A stretch of DNA of 64,000 nt from Nematostella vectensis (taxonomy: Eukaryota; Cnidaria; Anthozoa; Actiniaria; Edwardsiidae), in assembly GCF_932526225.1 (NCBI RefSeq), contig NC_064046.1:9263719-9327718 (forward strand), written 5' to 3'. The notes beneath the pieces are model-generated. The model saw only the letters and a list, made by a program, of their open reading frames with translations. It made no database searches and was not told the origin of the DNA. Position 1 is the first letter of the stretch; every line of letters begins with the position of its first letter. A program made the translations under genes and the position numbers. Positions 56,616-64,000 of the stretch are shown piece after piece.

Positions 56616-59600
56616 CTGAAAGACAATCAATTGCTAGAAATTAAGGTTGTACAAAGAAGGTACTAGAGGTAGGTTGTGTTGGAAGTTGATAAAAAAACAC
56701 GTTGACAAAGATTACATTATGATTGCAGCGATGAGGAAATTCATAATATAAATCGTAGTGATTGTAATATTGTGATTATGGTGCTGACGATGTTGGCTAT
56801 TTTAGCCAAAAACGGACGAAAGAAAACAATACCTTGAAGTCGTCATGGGCATGGTCGAGGGGTTCCAAGTCGCAGTGGAGTGACTCATAGTGCTTATCGG
56901 CTGGGTGCATCTTGTCGTCCACTTTTTCCTTTAGCATAGTAATGGCCACCTGGATATCTCCCAAAGCCTACAGGCACGAAATACATGGTTTCACGCACTG
57001 TACTCATCCTTGTACAAGCCAATTAGCACATCCTATACAAGCCAAGATTACGGTAAGCTGTTTTAAAAATCAAGGTTACAGAAAGCTGTCAACCCATTTT
57101 CTCCTACACCACTCAATACCATGCTCGGTTATAGTAAGCCATTAACCCATTTGCTCCTTCATCGCCCTATACCGCCCAAGGTTATAGAACGCCATTAACC
57201 CATTTGCTCCTTCATCGCCCTATACCGCCAAGGGTTATAGAACGCCATTAACCAAGTTGCACCTACACCAGCTATACCGGCCAAGGTAAGCTTTTTTACA
57301 AATCAAGGTTACAGAAAGCTGTCAACTTATTTTCTTCTACACCACTCAATACCACGCTCGGAAGTAAGCCATTAACCCATTTGCTCCTTCATCGCCCTAT
57401 ACCGCCCAAGTTTATAGAACGCCATTAACCCATTTGCTCCTACACCAGCTATACCGGCAAAGATTGTATCAAGTCATAAACCCATTTGCTAATATAACGT
57501 ACCAACCTATACAACCTTAGGTTATAGAAAGCCATGAACCAATTTGCTCCTGCAACACCATATTCCGCCCAAGGTTATATAAAACCAGCTATACCGGCCA
57601 AGGTAAGCTTTTTTACAAATCAAGGTTACAGAAAGCTGTCAACCCAATTCCTCCTACACCACTGAATACCACGCTCGGTTATAGTAAGCCATTAACCTAT
57701 TTGCTCCTTCATCGCCCTATACCGCCCAAGGTTATAGAACGCCATTAACCCATTTGCTCCTTCATCGCCCTATACCGCCAAGGGTTTTAGAACGCCATTA
57801 ACCCATAAGCTCCTTCATCGCCCTATACCGCCAAGGGTTATAGAACGCCATTAACCAAGTTGCACCTAAACACCATATACTGCCCAAAATTCTGTAAGTC
57901 ATCAATAGAGAACAAGAGGTATTGTTACTGATCTCACTGTGAATATAACAAGGGTTGAATGGTATATGAACCGAAAAACCAGTGAGCATTCTTACGAACC
58001 TCTAGTAGCTCAAGTTTTTCTTTGACTTCTTCATTTGTTCTCAATAGAGGAGGTCTCTTCATCCTTAAAAGCAGGAAAATGTCGGAAATATTAGATTGGT
58101 CATATTACAGCCACCATCTAATACGACTGTCTAATACGTCTTAGGTACCCAACTGTATTAACATGAATGTGATTAAGGGGTTTCATTAGTATAGTAAGTT
58201 AGAGTAGGCGGTGGAGATTGATTAGTACGGGGTGGAAGTTATTTGATTTTATTAGTTCAAATAAAACTTAAATCAATAGCTGGCGTTCCGCCTGCAGCCG
58301 GGGCCTTATGAAATCCCTGTGATCAGAACAGGCACTTACCCAAAGCAGTGTGGTATTCTTGTGTAAAACTCATCACAGGCTTTCACCAGTTTGTTGCCAT
58401 AATCTCCCTTGCTGATGCATGACTCGATTTTCTTGAGGGCTTCGTAGCCAGCCTTTATCTGGTCGGTAGTCAGCTTACCTGGAACATAAACACAATAAAT
58501 GACACTGTTGCATTATCCCTGCCAATGTGGTTAGGTTTATAAAAAAATAATAAATAAAAATGAAATAATAAACACACAGCTGTAACAAGTAGCTATTGAA
58601 AAGGAAGACAAAATGTCTGGGCTGTGGTGGAGAGCTGTCTTGTTAATCAGTTTATAGAAACTGTTTTTTTAATCCTCCCAAATCAAATTAACAATTTTAT
58701 GGCATAGGGTATACTGTATGGTATAGTGACAAACATGGTATTCAGAGAAACTACCTAATGGAGCTTTCTTGGTATCATATTTCATCTCTTTTAGTGCCTC
58801 CTCCATTGCCTGGACATTACAGATCAGCTCTACAAGCTCACGAACTCTGCAGTCAAGCTTGCTCTCCGGCTTAGCAGGTTTCTCCTCCTTAACAGGTGCA
58901 TCCACTTCATCGTTCTCTTCAGCCTTGTAATCCATGATGAGCAGGTCATACTTCCCTTGCACCTTGGTGAAACTGGCACGATCCTCCCAGTCATTCTTAG
59001 TCTTGTCAGAAAATCTAACAGAAGAAAAACATGTTCAATCTTAGTCTTTTCAAAAAATCTAACAGGAAAAAGCATGTCCAATCTTAGTATTGTCATAAAA
59101 TCTATTGGAAAATGTTATTCTTCTCATCACATCTATTGTAACAAAATGTTTAAATTAGTATTGTCATGAAATCTACTAAAAGGTTCATCATTATTCTTGT
59201 AATAAAATCTTATGTAAAAATCTAAAAAAATGCAGAACAGAATATCTTCCATTTAATTTGTCCTGAGAATCTAACAGAAAAATGATTAATTTTAGTATTG
59301 TCAGAAATTCTTACAGTAAAACATTTAAGATAAGACTAAGATTCTTACTTTTTCTCAAATGTTCTCTTTGCAGCATCTAGGTTGGCTCCAAATGCTTGCA
59401 AGTTTTTTTGTCCATCAAATCCAACTAAAAATAAAAAAAAGATCATGATGAGATTGCTTGTGATGTTCTGTATGTTATACCAACATATGACCAGGAGTCA
59501 ATTGCCCTTTGCTCCTTCTATTAAAAAAAAGAATAATATGAACAACAAATCAAAACAGAACAAAATCAACAACAACAACAACAACAATAATAATAATAAT

Positions 59601-62600
59601 CAGGTTAATATTTGACAGATTAATTGATATCAGGTTAATATTTGACAGATTAATTGATATCAGGTTAATATTTGACAATTTTGAAACAGTGCCAACTGAA
59701 CTAAGGCTATGATGATGATTACATTATTATGTTGATAACATTATAAGGTGAAGCGTAAATGTGACTATGCCTTATAAAGCCTCTACAAGCTTCACTACTG
59801 TATGTGTATCAATAAGTAACGCTGTATGTGTATGACCAGGCTACATGATTGACGGGGCATACTTCTAAACAGCTTCTTAGAAGTTTTCAAGATAAGCTGA
59901 ATTCACACATACCTCTGCCCCATCTCATCCAGGTGTAGTATTTCTTTGCTGTATTGTCCTCCAACAGTTGGATCAAGTAGTATTTATTGTTGTTATTCAT
60001 CACATTGGTCTGTTCATAGAGGGAAATACAATAGCAATATCAATAGTATTTAATCAATAAAGTGATGTTTATTTTGAATTGTCAAAAATTACGATGGTGA
60101 TGACAATTATGACTATAGGCGTATAGCCAGGGTTTACTTATAGTGTATCTTAGGCTTAGGTATTTTGTTTAAATCCTAAGATTTTTTGATTTTTCAGAGA
60201 AAACCTTTTGGCAGCTGTGAGGGTGTTTGCATGCCTGTTCCCATTCCCAGCTATGTTTACTTGCTAAGATGATAATGGGTGGTGGTAGGGTGATAATTCT
60301 AGTCAGTAGTTAGCCACAAATGGAATCCGGTTGTTGTTGTTGTTGTTGTGACTGTAGCTGGCGTTGTTTTTGCTGTTGGTGTTGTGGTTGTTGCTGTTGG
60401 TGTTGTGGTTGTTGCTGTGTGGTTGTTGCTGTTGTTATTGTTGTTGTTGCTGTGTGGTTGTTGCTGTTGGTGTTGTGGTTGTTGCTGTGTGGTTGTTGCT
60501 GTTGTTATTGTTGTTGTTGCTGTGTGGTTGTTGCTGTTGCTGTGTGGTTGTTGCTGTTGGTGTTGTGGTTGTTGCTGTTGTTATTGTTGTTGTTGCTGTG
60601 TGGTTGTTGCTGTTGGTGTTGTGGTTGTTGCTGTTGGTGTTGTGGTTGTTGCTGTTGGTGTTGTGGTTGCTGCTGTGTGGTTGTTGCTGTTGTTGTTGTA
60701 GTTGTTGCTGTTGTTATTGTTATTGTTGTTGTGATTGTTATTTTGGTCGTTGTTGTTGTTGCTGCTGTTGATGTTTTGCTGTACTAGTACCTAGATAATA
60801 TGCCCACTTAGTCCAACATCAAGAAAATTATCGTCTGATAAATAAAGGAGAGGTAAACTCATTAAATATTACCTGATTCAACATTGCATCCCAGATTGTA
60901 GACCCTTCACAAAAGACATGCACCTAAATAAATAAAGAAAACTGTACATTTGAGGGTCATTCAATAAAATAACTGCATTGTTAGATGTGTTCTATAAAAT
61001 AAAAGTGATGTATAAGCTATACCCTAAAAATATGGCAACAAGTCTTGGGAATTTGGTTGGTATATGTGGTATACATTTAATTCTTTCTTTCTACAAATTT
61101 TCAAGGTAACATAACTTCTCTTAAAGCAGCATCCTCACCAGTTTACTTCCGGTCGATTACGTAACAATCTTGATGATTTTTAATGGAAAACACGAAAAAT
61201 ATTTCAAAATATTAAAAGCAGTGTGTCTATTGGAAGTTTCTTTGAGGATGTGATTGATAATTTAGAACGGATGGGCTGTTAAATATCTCAGATTTTAATA
61301 GATTCTTTTGTCTTTCAACGGTTGAGGTTTCTGTCGCTCCCCCAGAAGTAAACAAGCGACAATGCGGCTTAACTCCTGAGCCTGCTAATTCAAGATGCAA
61401 TATGGTTTGGACTAAGTGTTTGCTAAATGAGTTGAGTAAAACTAAGCTCTTTACTGTCATACCTTGTCCTTGATTGAGCAGAAGCTGTCCACAGGTGCTT
61501 TTCCAGAAAATGTTAAGGACTTCATCTCTACAGCTTCCTCTTTCACAGCCTCCTTCTTGGGTTTCACATCCTTCATTGGTTTAGCTGCTGGTCTGGTTTT
61601 TGTAGTTGTCACTGTAGCATCATTTGCGGGAGGCTCACCTATGCAACACAAATAGATAAAATGAGACCTGTTTGACCCCCCCTTTGGCGTAATACCACAG
61701 ACCTCCCAGGTATTGTGTATCTAACTGCAAAACAGTCGGCTTTCAGTATTGGGAACAAACCTTCAGATACTAAGGGGGCATGGTAGAATTTTAAAGGTTA
61801 TTTCAAGTTAAATTTTTTCTATTTTTTTAGGCAATTATTTCAATTGGCAATATTCTGTAGTACTGTACACTAAGGGGAAGTTGTAATGTTGATGTTTTCC
61901 CATTTCTTCAGTATTGCAGGCACAGGAAGTTATGGTGTCTGTGACAGTGAGTTATGATACTGTCTACAAGAGGAGTTCCAGTGAAGGGGGACTGAAGCAA
62001 GGATTTTGAGAAAGTAGGGCCATTCATTGTTATTTTATGGAGTGCTTTATACTGAAAATATGGGGGAGGGGGTATGCGCACTCTGCCCAATCTTAGATCC
62101 GCCCAATTTCATTCCCAATACTAACCTGCTTCATCAGCCTTGATTCTTCTGACATTCTTTTGTGTCTTGTTTCCTGCTAATGTCTGTTTGTAGCTGGTCA
62201 AGTCTACGCTAGCCTGTTTACCCATCATAGAAAAGGTAACACAAGTAACCCCATGCATGTGAGCAGCCTCCAGTAGGTGGACTGTTGCTTGGGAGTAGGT
62301 AGACCATTTGTTTTTTCCCTCCATCCATTGCCAAACATCTAACAAATAAAGGTTTTGTCTAGTACATCACATTTGTTGTATACCTAAAAATGAAATGCCC
62401 AAAATAAATAGCGGAGAAAAGGCCTTTAAAGTAAAAATACTGTATCTAGAATCTTTTGTTTCACATGTTAGATACTTCATCACTGGGACTTCTTTTTTCT
62501 TAATGGTGCTTTCCAGCTTAACCTAGAAATTCACTACACAAGTATCTCTGAAATAACTAGCAGGGGGAGAAGGGAGGAGGGGTTAAAATGTTGTAATTCA

Positions 62601-63584
62601 GCTACAGATGATGAAATAGTGTCCCCAAATACAATGGGTTCTAGCAATGGATGTTATTTGGATAAAGATGGGGTTTTATCTGGATAATTTAAATTTGAAC
62701 AAATGGAGGTAACACAATTTGTCTCCATTGCAGTAGCTAATGACCAGGTGCACAGCATGTTTGTGATGTAAAGTTCCAGTTTGGACACTTTTTTTTGTCA
62801 GTACTGATTGCATGTTACCCTCGAAATATTAGTAATCTAATTAAGACCTATAATTTTGGTCAGCTACCAATTGACTCTATGCTATTTATTGTGGAACATT
62901 ATTGTAATTGACTGTGAAAAAATATACCACACAATCAAAATGATGAGCGTTACTCTAGAAAGGTTAAGTAAAGTAAGAATAATGACCTTGAAGTTCTCAA
63001 GTACACTATGGTTTTTGATTTTTTGTGAACTGTCACCAACAATTTCCGATAGCCTTTCCCTCTGGTCCCCATCATTCAAAATCTTTGTTAGCATTTTAAT
63101 TAGCCATCAATACAATTATTCCCAATGATGCCAACTCACAGTAATTACCTTTGTTTAAATTAAAAAGGCCAGAAAGCGGTTTAGCGGTTGGAATTTGTTG
63201 AACAGTATAATAAAAATCACAGCATATAAGAATCAGGCCATTACATTTCCATATATTTCCCTTACATTCCAGATGGTTCCACCCTGACGGCATGCACCGG
63301 ACTCTCTTCTCCCAGCCAGACATGGCATTTCTCTGTACCATGCGGTCAAACATAACCACAAGTGTTGCATCCTTGTTCTTTATCTCCACACATGTCTTTC
63401 TTTCCTTAAATGCCTCAGAGATGGCTTTACTTTGTTCCCCAGTGTACTGGCTCCATTTGTCTTTTGCTCCCTCGTGCTCCCACTTGCAAGCTATGTTAAC
63501 CACCGCTCCCACCCCATTGGCTGACGTGCTGCCATTGGTTTCTGTTTTGATTTTCTTTCTGGGGGAAGGTGCCACATCTGACAT
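53298..63584 (-). CDS. PARP2: PARP2-type poly(ADP-ribose) polymerase with two WWE domains (17 exons)
   Basis: Nuclear DNA-damage-activated ADP-ribosyltransferase. Exons, 5' to 3': 63584-63266, 62338-62126, 61638-61463, 60923-60873, 60009-59913, 59424-59349, 59014-58755, 58478-58340, 58063-58000, 56967-56833, 56615-56497, 56021-55922, 55588-55490, 54651-54527, 54158-54076, 53840-53815, 53342-53298 (TAG). Phases agree throughout; about 707 residues against about 580 for human PARP2. Order: WWE 1, WWE 2, Lys-rich linker, WGR (RWGR near 59913/59424), helical regulatory domain ([18 protein letters not shown]), catalytic domain. H-Y-E triad: LLWHGSR, SANYCF and the E of EYIVYD. Ends [13 protein letters not shown]. 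The catalytic half is closest to PARP2; the WWE pair is the unusual part. One donor is GTTCGT (58000). Confidence 0.93.
56090..56302. mobile_element. MITE copy (TTAA family) in a PARP intron
   Basis: Left end TTAAAGCGGCAATCTCACAA, right-end complement TTGAAGCGACAATCGAACC. The interior shares CCATCCGCTCTAAATTA with 8731-8985. Diverged. Confidence 0.6.
57050..57890. repeat. About 53-bp minisatellite in a PARP intron
   Basis: The unit holds TTATAGAACGCCATTAACCC, then ATTTGCTCCTTCATCGCCCT and ATACCGCC. It is repeated many times with variants (CACCAGCTATACCGGCCAAG; TCAACCCATTTTCTCC). A longer block is duplicated about 240-300 bp apart. Confidence 0.85.
59600..59685. repeat. 30-bp tandem repeat, nearly three copies
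   Basis: Unit CAGGTTAATATTTGACAGAT plus TAATTGATAT, in a PARP intron, just after a (CAA)n/(TAA)n run. Confidence 0.85.
60330..60775. repeat. (GTT/GCT)n compound microsatellite in a PARP intron
   Basis: About 440 bp of GTTGTTGCTGTTGGTGTTGTG and GTTGCTGTGTGGTTGTTGCT blocks. Frames in all three plus-strand phases are open and encode only Cys, Val or Leu runs, so they are artefacts. Confidence 0.95.
61121..61372. mobile_element. MITE copy (TTAA family) in a PARP intron
   Basis: Ends TTAAAGCAGCATCCTCACCA and the complement of CAAGCGACAATGCGGCTTAA. It is inverted relative to 8731-8985, sharing GGTTGAGGTTTCTGTCG-like and TTTGAGGATGTGATTGATAA segments. Confidence 0.7.
62126..63584 (-). CDS. PARP2: PARP exons 1-2: tandem WWE domains
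   Basis: Exon 1 (63584-63266): Ser/Lys-rich start with SPRKKIK, a probable nuclear signal, then WWE 1 ([17 protein letters not shown], and [11 protein letters not shown] before RVRCM). Exon 2 (62338-62126): WWE 2 ([25 protein letters not shown], and VDLTSYKQ before the end). WWE domains usually bind iso-ADP-ribose or mediate protein contacts. The W-W-E spacing is good in the first; the second has WQWMEG. Confidence 0.85.
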
Positions 63585-64000
63585 GGCGGCAGCTGATGTG
63601 TAGAACAATTTGGCAAGAAAATGAATGAGTATTCTACTTCTAATTTAAGGAGATTTGATGACTAAGACTTGAGACTTAGGGAGAAAAGTGTGTATACAGA
63701 CGATTGATCACTCCCACAACAAGGTTTCAATAAGAGAGGGAGGGGGGGCAGGGGGTGCACAGATGTTTTATGCCCCCTGATATCTACATGAAATCTTTTA
63801 TTTTATCATATATTGTGCACATTACATGATTCGTGAATTTCGGGACACGTTGTATAGTGAGAAGGTTTAAGTTTAAGGGGGAACAAATCAAGTTGTGTTA
63901 TAAGGTTATGTCTGGAAGTTGACATTTCTTCATCATTTCGAATTTTAGCTATTTTTGCTTTAATTTTCCTCCATAAGTATATTTGAACTAGAGGGACAAC
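63585..64000. other. Upstream of the PARP start codon; no gene seen
   Basis: Probably promoter and 5' UTR of the PARP gene. No CpG-rich block, TATA box or other exon was recognised. Confidence 0.35.

Noticed and set aside
60320-60787. Cys/Val/Leu-only frames
   Set aside because: Translation of a (GTT/GCT)n microsatellite in all phases.

Overview
Eukaryotic genomic DNA, most likely from a cnidarian (anthozoan type). The evidence is small exons with GT-AG introns, metazoan chromatin and DNA-repair genes, dense MITE, LTR and minisatellite content, and small element-encoded protein families that I associate with coral and sea-anemone genomes. The last point is recall, not a search. There are no bacterial operons, CRISPR arrays, or rRNA or tRNA genes that I can support.

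Layout. (1) 1-1000 is the relic 3' end of a GIY-YIG (Penelope-like) retroelement. (2) About 1000-8160 is a strikingly GC-rich, decayed, virus-like mobile element. It holds four small genes (three with hydrophobic segments), an rve integrase, and a convergent minus-strand gene that joins a Cys-rich N-terminus, a family-B-like polymerase palm and an SF1-like helicase. Its right end is packed with short tandem repeats. (3) 8160-17190 is an accessory stretch: a TTAA-flanked MITE, a TA-flanked transposon carrying a HIRAN-like ORF instead of a transposase, and an internally deleted BEL/Pao retrotransposon, then intergenic DNA. (4) 17191-35466, minus strand, is JARID2, the PRC2 accessory subunit; I reconstruct 22 coding exons from splice sites and homology. 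(5) 35853-52056, plus strand, is MTG2 (GTPBP5), a mitochondrial Obg-family GTPase in six coding exons. Its 12.5-kb fourth intron holds a young Ty3/Gypsy element with perfect target-site duplications, a small unrecognised three-exon Cys-rich gene on the other strand, and a 5-kb minisatellite. (6) 53298-63584, minus strand, is a PARP2-type poly(ADP-ribose) polymerase in 17 coding exons with two WWE domains at the N-terminus.

JARID2 and MTG2 are head to head, with start codons 386 bp apart, so they probably share a promoter region. MTG2 and the PARP gene are tail to tail. The three host genes are housekeeping or regulatory genes with no evident joint pathway; the mobile elements lie around them and in their introns. 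All exon borders were read by eye from splice signals, reading phase and family conservation; none were checked against transcripts.
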